Below are positions 19,279 through 30,196 of a stretch of DNA of 64,000 bases, one piece after another. Below the pieces are notes generated by a model. That model worked only from the letters and a program-made list of their open reading frames with translations. It searched no databases and had not been told where the DNA came from. Origin of the DNA: CAWKGC01 sp963849005 (GTDB taxonomy: Bacteria > Pseudomonadota > Gammaproteobacteria > Burkholderiales > Usitatibacteraceae); the NCBI GenBank assembly GCA_963849005.1, contig CAWKGC010000021.1, positions 434,001-498,000 of the forward strand, given 5' to 3'. Numbering within the stretch: position 1 is the stretch's first letter; each line of letters starts with the position of its first letter. The position numbers and the translations under genes are program-made.

Positions 19279-20706
19279 GTGATCCTTTCACGCGAGCCCT
19301 CCGGCACCTGTCGCAGCCTGCTCCTTTGCGGGATGCTGGCGCTCGCCTCGGGCTGCGCCACCACCATCCAGAACGCCCCGCGCAACCTGCCGCTGCAAGG
19401 CGTTTCCAACACCATGCAGCGCACGTGGACCGATGCCGACGAGATCCACCAGGAAGTGGTTGTCGCGCTCTCGTTCTCCGGCGGGGGCATCCGCGCCGCG
19501 GCCTTTTCCTTCGGCGTGCTCAAGGGGCTCGACGAGCTCCCGGGGCGCGGCGGCAAGTCGCTGCTCGACGACCTGACCTTCATCTCCAGCGTCTCGGGCG
19601 GCTCGATCACGGCCGCCTACTACGGCCTGCACGGCAAGAAGGCGCTCGGCACCTTTCGCGAGAAGGGCTTGCTGCGCGACGGCGAGTCGGACCTGCGTTT
19701 CAGCCTGTGGAACCCGGTGAACCTCATGCGGCTCGCAGCGGGCGGGCTCAACGACCGCGACAACTTCCAGCGCTGGCTCGAGTACGACCTGTTCGAGCGT
19801 GCCACCTTCGCCGACTTGCTGCGGCAGGCCAAGCCGCAGGTCTGGATCAACGCGACCGATGTCTTCCACCGCACCGCGTTCCCGTTCAATGCGGGCCTCT
19901 TCGACGTGATCTGCAGCGACCTCGGGTCCTATCCGGTCTCGGAGGCGGTGGCGGCCTCGATGGCGGTGCCGCTCTTCTTCGCGCCGGTCGTGCTGGAGAA
20001 GTTTCCCGACAACTGCGCGTCGCGCGTTCCCCCGGCGCTTGCTGCTGCGAATGTCGACCCCAAGGGACCCATGATGATGCGCTCGTTGTCGCGCGCGGCC
20101 GGCAGTTTGCGCGACCCGGCTTCGGGCAGGTACATCAAGCTTATCGACGGCGGCGTGACCGACAACTTCGGCCTGGTCAGCATCATGCAGAGCCGTCTCG
20201 TGGAAGGCACGCTCTACGCGCCGTTGCCCGAGGCCGATGCGGTGCGGGTGGCGCGCATACTCTTCATCGTGGTGGACGCGGGGCAGGGTCCCAGCGGCGA
20301 CTGGAACACGGCCGCTGGCGGGCCCTCCGGCGTGGAACTCGCCGCGGCAGCGATGGACACCGCACTCGAGGCGAACGTGCGCCTGAGTTTCGACGCGTTC
20401 GTGCCGATGATGCAGAAGTGGCGCGACGACATCGTCCAGCATCGCTGCGGCCTGGACGCGGCGTACGTGGCCAGGTTGCGCGGCACCGCGATCGGCTGGA
20501 GGTGCACCGACGTCGAAATCCTCGTGACGCGCGTGAGTTTCAGCGACCTGGGCGTGGAGCGCTCGCGCGTGCTGTCCGACATCCCCACGCGGCTGGTCCT
20601 GCCCGTCGAGCAGGTGGACGCGCTGATCGAGGCGGGGCGGCAGGCGGTGCAGGTCGACGAGGTGGTGAAGGGGTTCAGCGCCGGCGTTGCGGCCGCTTTC
20701 CGATGA
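19279..20706 (+). CDS. Patatin-like phospholipase, lipoprotein
   Basis: Putative outer-membrane-anchored lipid acyl hydrolase of 475 residues. A lipoprotein signal peptide ends in the lipobox LASG-C26. The patatin domain has the oxyanion loop SGGGIRAA (about 67-74), the nucleophile Ser106 in SVSGGS, and the dyad Asp in IDGGVTDN. All catalytic elements are therefore present. It starts with GTG and its stop overlaps the next gene, an alpha/beta hydrolase, as ATGA. A second lipoprotein of the same architecture lies at 51401-52850. Confidence 0.85.
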   Translation: MILSREPSGTCRSLLLCGMLALASGCATTIQNAPRNLPLQGVSNTMQRTWTDADEIHQEVVVALSFSGGGIRAAAFSFGVLKGLDELPGRGGKSLLDDLTFISSVSGGSITAAYYGLHGKKALGTFREKGLLRDGESDLRFSLWNPVNLMRLAAGGLNDRDNFQRWLEYDLFERATFADLLRQAKPQVWINATDVFHRTAFPFNAGLFDVICSDLGSYPVSEAVAASMAVPLFFAPVVLEKFPDNCASRVPPALAAANVDPKGPMMMRSLSRAAGSLRDPASGRYIKLIDGGVTDNFGLVSIMQSRLVEGTLYAPLPEADAVRVARILFIVVDAGQGPSGDWNTAAGGPSGVELAAAAMDTALEANVRLSFDAFVPMMQKWRDDIVQHRCGLDAAYVARLRGTAIGWRCTDVEILVTRVSFSDLGVERSRVLSDIPTRLVLPVEQVDALIEAGRQAVQVDEVVKGFSAGVAAAFR

Positions 20707-22187
20707 GCCGCCTCATGCCCCGCGTGATGCTCGGGCTGTTGCGGGTGGCTGCGTGGCTGGCGGCGGCCTGCGTCGCGATCGCCTTCGGCTTCACCCTGTA
20801 CGCATTGGGTGCGCTGCCACCGCTGCAACGCTGGCACACCGAGCGTCTGCACGAGGAATTCTCCGCGTCGAGGCACGGCAACCTCGACTTCGACGGCTAC
20901 CTGGAGCGCGAAGCGAAGCTCTTCGACGAACTGCGCGACAAGGTGGCCGCGTGGAAAGACGACGACGAGGCCTTCACGCACAGCCGGTTCAACCGGTCCG
21001 GCACGCTGGAGAGGCTGGTCGAGGGCGCGCCGTACAACCGCTCGTTCCGCCTGTCCGTGCCGAAACCGCTGGGCCATGCGCTGCTGGTCCATGGACTGAC
21101 CGACTCACCCTATTCGATGAAGGCATTGGCCGAGTCGCTGCATGCGCGTGGCGTCGAGGTCACGGTTTTGCGCCTGCCCGGCCACGGCACGCTGCCGTCG
21201 ATGATGACCGAGATGAGCTCCCGCGACTGGATCGCCGCCGTGCGGATCGCCGCGCGGGACGTGTCCGCGCGCGCGGGTGCCGGCCAGCCGTTCTACATCG
21301 GCGGCTACTCCACCGGCGGCACGCTCGCGCTGCTGTACGCGCTCGAGGCCCTCGAGGACCCGTCATTGCGCCGGCCGGACCGCGTGCTGCTCGTGTCGCC
21401 CGCGATCGAGTTGACCCCGGTGGCGGCGCTGGCCAACGTGATCGACGTCTTCAGCGTGGTGCCGATACCCGTGCTGGAGAAGGTCCGCTGGCAGGACATC
21501 GTCGCCGAGTACGACCCCTACAAGTTCAATTCGTTTCCGGTCAATGCGTCGCGGCAGGTCAACCGCGTGACGCAGTCGCTGCGGCTTGAGCTCGATCGCG
21601 CCGCCGAGTCGGGCCGCATCGCGCGGATGCCGCCGGTCGTGGCCTGGCAATCGGTGGTCGACTCCACCGTCGGCGCGGTCGGCGTCGCGGACAAGCTGTA
21701 CGCGCGCCTGCAGGGGCCCGGGCACCGGCTCGTGATGTTCGACGTCAACCGGCAGGAGGCGCTGCGCAGCGTGCTGCGCCCGGGCGCGCGGGCGCTGATC
21801 GAGCGCCTGGTGCGCGGCCCGCGCGGCTACACGCTCGAGGTCGTGACCAACGCCGATCCGGGCAGCAGCCGCGTGAGCGTGCTCCGGCTCGCGCCCGATG
21901 GCGTGCAAACGGTACGCGACACCGCGCTGGCGTGGCCGGGCAACCTGGTATCGCTGGGCCACGTGGCGCTGCCCTTTCCTCCCGACGACCCGGCCTACGG
22001 CTTCCTTCCCGGCAGCGGCCGCGATGGCATCCCGAGCATCGGCTCATGGCTGCTGCGGGGCGAGAGCGGGGCGATCACGATCGCGCTCGGTTCGCTCACC
22101 CGGCTGCGCAGCAACCCGTTCTGGCCGCTGATCGACGAGGAGGCGGGCGCGCTCGTGGCTGCCGACCTGGCGCAAGCGCGGCGTTGA
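20703..22187 (+). CDS. Membrane-anchored alpha/beta hydrolase
   Basis: Protein of 494 residues with one N-terminal membrane helix (LLRVAAWLAAACVAIAFGFTL) and an alpha/beta-hydrolase domain outside the cytoplasm. The oxyanion motif is LLVHGLTDSPYSM, the nucleophile Ser203 lies in GGYSTGG, and acid and His candidates follow (VVDSTV, GPGHRL). It has a C-terminal extension of about 130 residues rich in strands. Translational coupling to the patatin lipoprotein suggests that the two act on the same lipid or ester substrate; this is inference. The upstream helix lacks a lipobox. Confidence 0.82.
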   Translation: MSRLMPRVMLGLLRVAAWLAAACVAIAFGFTLYALGALPPLQRWHTERLHEEFSASRHGNLDFDGYLEREAKLFDELRDKVAAWKDDDEAFTHSRFNRSGTLERLVEGAPYNRSFRLSVPKPLGHALLVHGLTDSPYSMKALAESLHARGVEVTVLRLPGHGTLPSMMTEMSSRDWIAAVRIAARDVSARAGAGQPFYIGGYSTGGTLALLYALEALEDPSLRRPDRVLLVSPAIELTPVAALANVIDVFSVVPIPVLEKVRWQDIVAEYDPYKFNSFPVNASRQVNRVTQSLRLELDRAAESGRIARMPPVVAWQSVVDSTVGAVGVADKLYARLQGPGHRLVMFDVNRQEALRSVLRPGARALIERLVRGPRGYTLEVVTNADPGSSRVSVLRLAPDGVQTVRDTALAWPGNLVSLGHVALPFPPDDPAYGFLPGSGRDGIPSIGSWLLRGESGAITIALGSLTRLRSNPFWPLIDEEAGALVAADLAQARR

Positions 22188-22261
22188 CCTCCAGCGCGGG
22201 AGTGGCCCGGCTTTCCGGTAAAATCCGCGACGCCGTTCCCTCGCCCGAAAAAGGAAATCCC

Positions 22262-23799
22262 ATGCGATTCGAAGCGTCCCGTTGGGCATGCGCACCTGTT
22301 TTCGTCGCGGCGATGGCCCTGCTTGCCGGGCCTGTCGCGGCGCAATCCCCGGCCGCCCCGGCGAAGCCCGCGCCCACCGCGGCGATGCGGCAAAGCCTGC
22401 CGCCGAAGCGGGCGCCGGCCCGCGGCGAGGCCTTGCGATAGCGAACAAGGTCTGGAAAGGCGACTTCGACAAGATGCTCGAGCGCCGCATGATCCGCGTG
22501 TATGCGCCGTACAGCCGGTCGCTGTATTTCACCGACAAGGGCCGCGAGCGCGGCCTTGCCGCGGAACTCGTGCGCGACTTCGAGCGCTTCCTCAACCAGA
22601 AGCACGCCAAGGCGCTCGGCAAGCGGCCGCTCACCATCTACATCGTGCCCGCCACGCGGGACAAGCTGCTGCCCGACGTCGAGCAGGGGCTTGCCGACAT
22701 CGCCATCGGCAACCTCACCATCACGGAGGAGCGGCTGAAGCTCGTGGACTTCGCGGGCCAGGACGAGCGCCGGACCATGAGCGAGGTCGTCGTCACCGGC
22801 CCCAGGACGCCCGCCATCGCGACGCTCGACGATCTCGCCGGCAGGCAGGTGCACGTGCGCAGGGCATCGAGCTACCACGACAGCCTGCAGCTGCTCAACG
22901 CGCGTCTCAGGAAGGAGGGCAAGCCCGAGATGACGCTGGTCCTGGTCCCCGACTCGCTCGAGGACGAGGACATGATGGAGATGCTCAACACGGGGCTGTT
23001 CGAGCTGCTGGTCGTGGACGACTGGAAGGCGAAGATGTGGGCGCAGGTGCTGCCGAAGATCAAGGTGCGCGAAGACCTCGTCGTGCGTGCGGGCGCCACG
23101 ACCGGCTGGGCGATCCGCAAGGGCAGTCCCGGGCTCGCCGCCGAGATCGACGATTTCTACCGCAACTGGGCCGTGAAGCAGGGCGTGATCGCCTACCGCA
23201 TGGGCCAGTACATGAAGCGGATCAAGGAACTGAAGGACCCGACCACCAGCGCGGACTGGAAGCGCTTCCAGGAAACGATCGCGATCTTCGAGAAATACGG
23301 CCCGAAGTACGGCTTCGACCCGCTGATGCTCGCCGCGCAGGGCTACCAGGAATCGCAGTTGAACCAGAGCGCGAAAAGCCATGTCGGCGCCATCGGCGTC
23401 ATGCAGATCATGCCGGCCACGGGCGCGGAGCTGAAGGTCGGCGACATCAACATCACCGAGCCCAACATCCATGCCGGCGCGAAGTACATGGACCAGCTCA
23501 TGGGCAAGTATTTCCCGGACGCGAAGTTCAGCGAAGGCAACCGGCCGCTGTTCGCGTTCGCCAGCTACAACTGCGGCCCGGGCAACGTCGCGAAGGCGCG
23601 CAAGGAGGCGGAAAAGCGCGGGCTCGATCCCGACAAGTGGTTCAACAACGTCGAGGTCGTGGTGGCCGAGAAGATCGGCACCGAGACCACGACGTACGTG
23701 CGCAACATCTACAAGTTCTACGTGGCCTACCGGTTGACGCTGGACGCGCAGGAGACGGCGCGCAAGGCGCGCGAGCAGGCGACGCCGGTGAAGAACTGA
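22262..23799 (+). CDS. MltF-like membrane-bound lytic transglycosylase
   Basis: Two-domain periplasmic protein. A signal peptide ends at GPVAA-Q, then comes a solute-binding-type domain (YTDKG-like RVYAPYSRSLYFTDKGRERGLAAEL, LTITEERLKLVDFA) and a C-terminal SLT domain with the catalytic Glu in AAQGYQESQLN and the motif GAIGVMQIMPATG. This is the MltF architecture. The signal peptide and the rest are in different frames: a break lies in the Pro/Ala-rich linker (about 22370-22435), fitted by two extra bases and giving about 511 residues. AAGGA precedes the ATG. It would cleave peptidoglycan between MurNAc and GlcNAc. Confidence 0.85.
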
Positions 23800-23812
23800 T
23801 GGCCCGCGCGCG

Positions 23813-25240
23813 CTAGGGCCGGCATTCGCAGACTACCTGCCGCAGCTTGCCGCTGTGCCGGTCTGCGAGCGGGCCGCGCTTGTCCAGTTCCACGTGCACG
23901 TTGGGCAGCGACTGCCTTTTCAGGTACTCGCGCAGGGCAGCTGCGGCAGCGTGGAACGCCGCGCGTCGATCGCCCTCGCCGTGTAGATCGAGCCGCAGCA
24001 CCAGCCGGTCAGGGGCCGCCTGGATGACCTGGAACCGGTGCACGCGGGCCGCTTCCTCCACGATCGTCGTGAGCGCCAGCGGCAGCAGGCGCACCAGCTT
24101 GCCGTCGGCGGCGCGCATCGAGAGCACATCGTCGCGCCTTCCCTCGACCCGTATCGCGGGCAGCGGGTTGCCGCAGGCGCAGGGTTCGGGCTTGACGATG
24201 ACGCTGTCGCCCAGGTTGTAGCGGATGATCGGCTGCACGCGGTTGGCGAGGTTCGTGAGCAGCACGGAGTGCGACGCGGCGCCGGGCGCCGTCGGGTTGA
24301 AGTCGCTGTCGACGGGTTCCAGCAGCACCCAGTCGGCATTGACGTGCAGCCAGCCCTCGCGGCAGCCGTAGGCGATGCTCATGCATTCCGAGGCGCCGTA
24401 CTCGTTCGTGAGCGCGCAGCCGAACGCGCCCTCGATTGCCGCGGCGGCCTCCGGCGCGAGGCACTCGCCACCGGACCACAGGCGCACGGGCCTGATCTTC
24501 AGCCGTCCGGCCTCCTGCTCCTCGGCCAGCAGCGCGAGCATCGTCGGGTAACTCGCGAGGAAGGCGGGCTGGTAGCCGTTCAATTCCCGCACGAGCTTCG
24601 GCAGCGGGTCGAGGATCGAGAATCCGCGCGCGGTCATCAGCGGATTGCTCTGGCTGGCGCGCTGCCACGAGGCGATGCTCGCGAAGTGCTCTCCGGTCGC
24701 TGCCACCAGCGCGGCCCGCCCGCCGCGCGCCAGCACGTCCCAGGAATGCAGCGCCGCGAAGCGCACCGGATCCATGTGCATGGCCATGAGCGCGTCGAAC
24801 GTCGCCAGCGCCTCGCCGTCCTGCACGAAGAGGCCCGGCTCCCCCGTGCTGCCGGAGCTCTTCCACACGACGTAGCGGTCGAGGTAGCGTTCGCCGATGT
24901 GCTCGCGGTCGGCGACGAAGGCGGTCACGCCCTCCAGGCTCACCTGCGGATCGGTGACCCAGTCGTCGAACTGCGCCATCAGGGCGTGCTTGTTCACGAC
25001 CGGCAGCTCGCGCGGTTCCAGTTCGCGGTGGGGCAGCCCGCGCCAGGCGTGGCGATAGAACGGCGACTGCTCGCGGGCGAAGCGGACCAGCGCGTTGAAT
25101 CGGTTGCGGCGCGCGGCGTCGATGGCGCCGATCCCCGCGCTGCGCGTCCACCAGATCTCGCACAGCCGCGAGAACGACGTCCATCGGGCGATCGAGGAGC
25201 TGACCGGTTCCCACGGCTTCGCGGGCGTGGTCCTTGCCAT
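23813..25240 (-). CDS. Phenylacetate-CoA-ligase-like (PaaK family) adenylate-forming enzyme
   Basis: Adenylate-forming enzyme of 475 residues. It has the ATP-binding loop SSGSTGEPG, the motif YGASECMSIAYGC in place of the A5 region, and RYNLGDSV with a following cysteine cluster (CACGNP), all typical of the PaaK/CapK-like group. The start is the ATG after a purine-rich stretch rather than an extension into the upstream gap. The substrate is not evident: no paa genes are nearby, and the next gene on the same strand upstream encodes a flavin-binding-fold protein. It may activate an aryl or fatty acid. Confidence 0.8.
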   Translation of the reverse strand: MARTTPAKPWEPVSSSIARWTSFSRLCEIWWTRSAGIGAIDAARRNRFNALVRFAREQSPFYRHAWRGLPHRELEPRELPVVNKHALMAQFDDWVTDPQVSLEGVTAFVADREHIGERYLDRYVVWKSSGSTGEPGLFVQDGEALATFDALMAMHMDPVRFAALHSWDVLARGGRAALVAATGEHFASIASWQRASQSNPLMTARGFSILDPLPKLVRELNGYQPAFLASYPTMLALLAEEQEAGRLKIRPVRLWSGGECLAPEAAAAIEGAFGCALTNEYGASECMSIAYGCREGWLHVNADWVLLEPVDSDFNPTAPGAASHSVLLTNLANRVQPIIRYNLGDSVIVKPEPCACGNPLPAIRVEGRRDDVLSMRAADGKLVRLLPLALTTIVEEAARVHRFQVIQAAPDRLVLRLDLHGEGDRRAAFHAAAAALREYLKRQSLPNVHVELDKRGPLADRHSGKLRQVVCECRP

Positions 25241-25307
25241 CGCTTGTCGCCTCCTTTGCCTCGTTGCAGCCACGGCCTGGAGGAGCCGGCATGCCGGCTT
25301 CAGGCCG

Positions 25308-25775
25308 CTAGTGCGTCACGGGCTCGACATGCACCAGCTCGGCATGGCCGAACCCCTTCCGGTAGTCGAGCACCGAGATCACCTTCGGGCGGATCCTCAC
25401 GAACACCATCGCGCTGGGGTCCACCGGCGGGGACATGCCGAGCACCGTCGGGAACCGCCTCGTGATGAGGTCCATCGCCTTGCGGCTCTCGCCCGAGTCG
25501 TCCGGGAGCACTTCGGCGGTGCCTCCCATCGACAGCCCCTTGATGTCGCCCCAGCTGGCGTAGGGCGGGACGATGGTGAGGGAGACCTTGTTGCAGTGCA
25601 GGATGTTCTTCACCTTCTGGCTGCCGCGGTCCGTGCCGAAATAGATCGCGAGGCCGTCGTTCGCGTAGCCCAGGGTGTTGGCCTGCGGATAGCCGTCGTC
25701 GCGCAGCGTGGCGAGCGTGAGGTCCGTCTGCGTGTCGACGATCTCCATGATGAAGCGCTTGGTCCTGGCGTCCAT
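25308..25775 (-). CDS. Pyridoxamine 5'-phosphate oxidase-fold protein
   Basis: Small split-barrel protein of 155 residues with TDLTLATLRDDGYPQANTLGYAND and YFGTDRGSQKVKNI, the flavin-binding half typical of the PPOX/FMN-binding family. The ATG follows GGAAGGAG. It could bind FMN, F420 or heme; the sequence does not decide. An FNR-like palindrome lies about 70 bases upstream, so it may be expressed at low oxygen. Confidence 0.8.
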   Translation of the reverse strand: MDARTKRFIMEIVDTQTDLTLATLRDDGYPQANTLGYANDGLAIYFGTDRGSQKVKNILHCNKVSLTIVPPYASWGDIKGLSMGGTAEVLPDDSGESRKAMDLITRRFPTVLGMSPPVDPSAMVFVRIRPKVISVLDYRKGFGHAELVHVEPVTH

Positions 25776-25838
25776 GCCGGCTCCTTCCGCTGTTGGCGGC
25801 ACCTGGCTACAGCATCGCCCAACGGGGCAGCCCCCCGC

Positions 25839-25852
25839 TTGCGTTGGATCAA
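25839..25852. promoter_or_regulatory. FNR-like box between the PPOX gene and the ABC exporter
   Basis: TTGCG-TTGG-ATCAA matches the FNR consensus at 8 of 10 half-site positions, with a perfect right half. Measured for the minus-strand PPOX gene, a class II start would fall about 29 bases before its ATG. For the plus-strand ABC gene the fit is poor, because the start would fall inside its ribosome binding site. The -10 region is weak either way. Confidence 0.4.
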
Positions 25853-25896
25853 AATTGGCGCTGTCGGCTGTGCCAGCATCAACCTGGAGGTGGCAG

Positions 25897-26633
<737 letters not shown>

Positions 26634-26640
<7 letters not shown>

Positions 26641-29006
26641 GCCTCGCGCCGCTCGACCTCAAGCTCGCGCGCGACCTGTGGCGCATGCGCGGCCACGTGG
26701 TGGCGGTGGCCATCGTCGCGGCCTGCGGCACCGCGACCTTCGTCACGATGCGCGGCACCTACGACGCGCTGGTGGCCTCCCGCGCGGTGATGTACGAGCG
26801 CCAGCGCTTCGCCGACGTATTCGCCTCCGCCAAGCGCGCGCCCCGGCCGGTGCTCGAGCGCATCACCGCGATCCCGGGGGTGGCGAGCATCGAGGACCGC
26901 GTGGTGCACGAGGTGACGCTCGACGTGCCGGGGCTCGCCGAGCCGGCGACCGGGCGGCTGGTGTCGATTCCCGACGCCGAGCGCGACGCGCTCAATGCCA
27001 TCCGCCTGCGCAGCGGCCGCTACATCCACGCCAATGCGCCCGACGAGGTCGTGGCGAGCGAGGCGTTCGCCAGGGCCAACGGCCTGAAGCCGGGAGCGTC
27101 GATTGCCGCGGTGATCAACGGCCGATGGCAGAGGCTGCAGGTGGTCGGCATCGCGATTTCGCCCGAATACGTGTTCGAGCAGCGCGGCGTCAGCGCTTTT
27201 CCCGACAACCGGCGCTTCGGCGTGCTGTGGATGGGCCGCACGGCGCTCGAGGCGGCGCTCGACATGAAGGGGGCATTCAACGATGTGGCCCTGCGGCTGG
27301 CGCCGGGGGCCAACGTCGACGCGGTGATCGACGCCGTCGACCGGCTGCTCGAGCCGTACGGGGGCCTCGGCGCCTATGACCGCGACCAGCAGCTCTCCCA
27401 CCAGTTCCTTCGCGACGAGATCGCGCAGGACCGCGTCACCGGCACCCTGATCCCGGCGATCTTCTTCGCGGTGACGGCGTTCCTGATCCACAACGTGCTG
27501 GTGCGGCTGATCGCGCTGCAACGCCCGCAGATCGGCCTGCTCAAGGCGTTCGGCTACGGCACGGGCGCGGTGACCTGGCACTTCGTCAAGTTCGCCCTCG
27601 CCGCGGTGGCCGTCGGCGGCGCATCCGGCGTGGCGCTCGGCATCTGGCTGGGAGACGGTCTCGCCGACCTGTACCGCGAGTTCTTCCACCTGCCCGATCT
27701 CGAGTTCATGGTGAGCGCAAGCACGCTCGTCCTGGTGGTGGCGCTGGGGTTCGCGACGGCAACGCTGGGCGCGTTGCCGGCGGTGCGCCGCGCTGCGCGC
27801 ATGCCTCCTGCCGAGGCCATGCGGCCCGAGGGGCCGGCACAGTTCCGTCCCCTGCTGCTCGAGCGCCTCGGCTGGTCGGCCGTGGTGCCGACGATGCTGC
27901 GCATGGTGCTGCGCAACCTCGAGCGCCGGCCGCTCAAGGCCTCGCTTTCCGCGCTGGCGATCGGGCTCGCCACGGCCTTGCTCGTGGTGGGCCAGTTTTC
28001 CTTCGATGCGCTCGACGAGATCATCCGCGTCCAGTTCCGCCACGCGCAGCGCGACGACGTCGCCGTCGACTTCATCGAGCCGCGCAGCGCGCAGGCGGCC
28101 AACGACCTTGCCTCGCTGCCCGGCGTGCTGCGGGTGGAGCCCTACCGCGCAGTCCCGGTGCGCATGCGCTTCGGCCACCGCGACCGGCGCGGGGCCGTCC
28201 TCGGGCTCACCGAGGGCGCGACGCTGCGCCGGCCGCTCGACAGCAAGATGCGCGAAATCCACGTGCCGCCCGAAGGCATCGTGCTTTCCGACAAGCTCGC
28301 GCGCGTGCTCGGCGTGCGGGCGGGCGATGCGGTGACGGTGGAGGTGCTCGAGGGCAGGCGCGGCACGCACAAGGTGACGGTCGCGGGCACGGTGGACGAG
28401 TTCATCGGCATGTCCGCGTACATGGACGCGCGCGCGCTCGCCCGAATGCTCGGCGAAGGGCCGGCGATCTCCGGCGCATACCTCGCCATCGATCCGGCGC
28501 GCCAGGCCGAGCTGTTCGCGAAGCTCAAGCAGATGCCGGCGGTGGCGGCCGTCACGCTGCGCGAGGCGACGCTGAAGAGCTTCCTGGACACCGTGGCGCG
28601 CAACATCACGCTCTCGACCACGGTGCTGATCTCCTTCGCGTGCGCGATTGCCGCGGGAATGGTGTACAACGGCGCGCGCATCGCGCTCTCCGAGCATGCC
28701 GTGGAGTTCGCGTCCCTGCGCATCCTGGGCTTCACGCAGCGCGAGGTGGGTACCATGCTGCTGGCGGAGCAGGGCATCCTGCTGGCGCTCGGCATCCCGC
28801 TCGGTTGCGCGATCGGCTTCGCCACATGCGCGTGGCTGGTGCGCGTGTTCGACACCGAGCTCTATCGCATGCCGCTGGTGGTGAGCGGGACGACATTCGG
28901 TGCCGCGGGGGCAGTGGTCGTGGCGGCGGCGATCGTCTCCGGGGCGCTGGTACTCTACCAGTTGCGGCGGGCCGATCTTGTGGAAGTGCTGAAGACGAGG
29001 GAATGA
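26634..29006 (+). CDS. FtsX/MacB-type ABC transporter permease
   Basis: Permease of 790 residues with two FtsX-type units. Each half has a periplasmic domain and three or four helices: an N-terminal anchor at 20-35, a helix block near 275-400, then a second anchor near 440 and a final block near 660-780. The C-terminus is the typical LRRADLVEVLKTRE. Such proteins move lipids, lipoproteins or peptides by mechanotransmission rather than by channel transport. It starts with GTG overlapping the ATPase stop; a second GTG follows directly. Confidence 0.88.
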
Positions 29007-29007
29007 C

Positions 29008-30192
29008 GTGGCGAACGGCGCGAAGAGACCGAAGGGGATGCGTTGGGCGGGCTGGGGCGCGGCTGCGGCGATCGCCGCGGCGCTGCTCTGGGTCCTTTTC
29101 CGGCCGGATCCGGTTGCGGTCGAGGTCGCGCAGGCGAAGCGCGGGGCGATGCAGGTCACGGTGACCCAGCAGGGAGAAGTGCGCGTGCAGGACCGCTACG
29201 TGGTGACCGTGCCGGTGGCGGGGCGCATCTCCCGCGTGACGCTGAAGGACGGCGACCCGGTCGCGCGCGACCAGGTGGTGGCGATGGTGCAGCCCGCGCC
29301 GCTCGACGCGCGCGAGCGCGAGCAGGCGCAGGCGCGGCTCGAGTCGGCGCGCGCACTGACGCGCGAGGCGCAGCAGAACGCCGCGCGCGCGCAGGCGGAA
29401 CTCGCGCAGGCGGAGCGCGACCGCATCCGGGCCGAGAAGCTGCTTGCCGAGAAGTTCGTGTCTCCGGAAGCGGTCGAGCGCGCGCGAACGGCCGAGTCGA
29501 CGGCGCGCAGCTCCTTCGACGCCGCCCGCTCACGCGAGTCCGCGGCCCGCTTCGATGCGCAGGCAGCCGAGGCGACGCTGCTCGCGGCCGATGGCAAGCC
29601 CGGCCGCCTCGTCCCGCTCGTGTCCCCTTCCAGGGGCAACGTGCTGCGCGTGATGGAGCAGAACGAGCGCACGCTTGCCGCGGGCACGCCGGTCATGGTG
29701 ATCGGGGACGCGGCGAAGATAGAGATCGTCGCCGACCTGCTTTCCACCGATGCGGTCAAGGTGCCGCCCGCGGCCGTGGTGCTGATAGAAAACTGGGGCG
29801 GCGACAGGACGCTGCGCGGGCGCGTGCGCACCGTCGAACCCTATGCCTTCACGAAGGTCTCGGCGCTGGGCGTGGAAGAAAAGCGCGTCAACGTCGTCAT
29901 CGACCTGCTCGATCCGCCGGGCAAGCTCGGCGACGGCTATCGCGTCGAGGCCCGCGTGGTCCTCTGGTCCGGCGAAAACGTGCTCAAGGTCCCGGCCAAC
30001 GCGGTGTACCGCAGCGGCGAAGGGTGGGCGGTGTTCGCGGTCGAGCGCGGCCGGGCGGCCAGGCGCGAGGTCAAGGTCGGGCAGCGCAGCGCGCTCGAGG
30101 CCGAGATACTCGACGGCCTGAAGGAGGGCGACACCGTGATCCAGTTCCCCGGCAACGAGATCGCGGACGGCGCCGCCATCGCCGTTCGCTAG
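29008..30192 (+). CDS. Periplasmic adaptor (HlyD/RND-MFP family) of the ABC exporter
   Basis: Membrane fusion protein of 394 residues: an N-terminal anchor (WGAAAAIAAALLWVLF), a barrel-sandwich/lipoyl half (VPVAGRISRVTLKDGDPV), a long Ala/Arg/Glu coiled coil (about residues 105-185), the second lipoyl half and a beta barrel. It begins two bases after the permease stop. It completes a MacAB-like tripartite exporter; no outer-membrane component is adjacent, so an OMF from elsewhere would be needed. Confidence 0.88.
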   Translation: MANGAKRPKGMRWAGWGAAAAIAAALLWVLFRPDPVAVEVAQAKRGAMQVTVTQQGEVRVQDRYVVTVPVAGRISRVTLKDGDPVARDQVVAMVQPAPLDAREREQAQARLESARALTREAQQNAARAQAELAQAERDRIRAEKLLAEKFVSPEAVERARTAESTARSSFDAARSRESAARFDAQAAEATLLAADGKPGRLVPLVSPSRGNVLRVMEQNERTLAAGTPVMVIGDAAKIEIVADLLSTDAVKVPPAAVVLIENWGGDRTLRGRVRTVEPYAFTKVSALGVEEKRVNVVIDLLDPPGKLGDGYRVEARVVLWSGENVLKVPANAVYRSGEGWAVFAVERGRAARREVKVGQRSALEAEILDGLKEGDTVIQFPGNEIADGAAIAVR

Positions 30193-30196
30193 CGTC

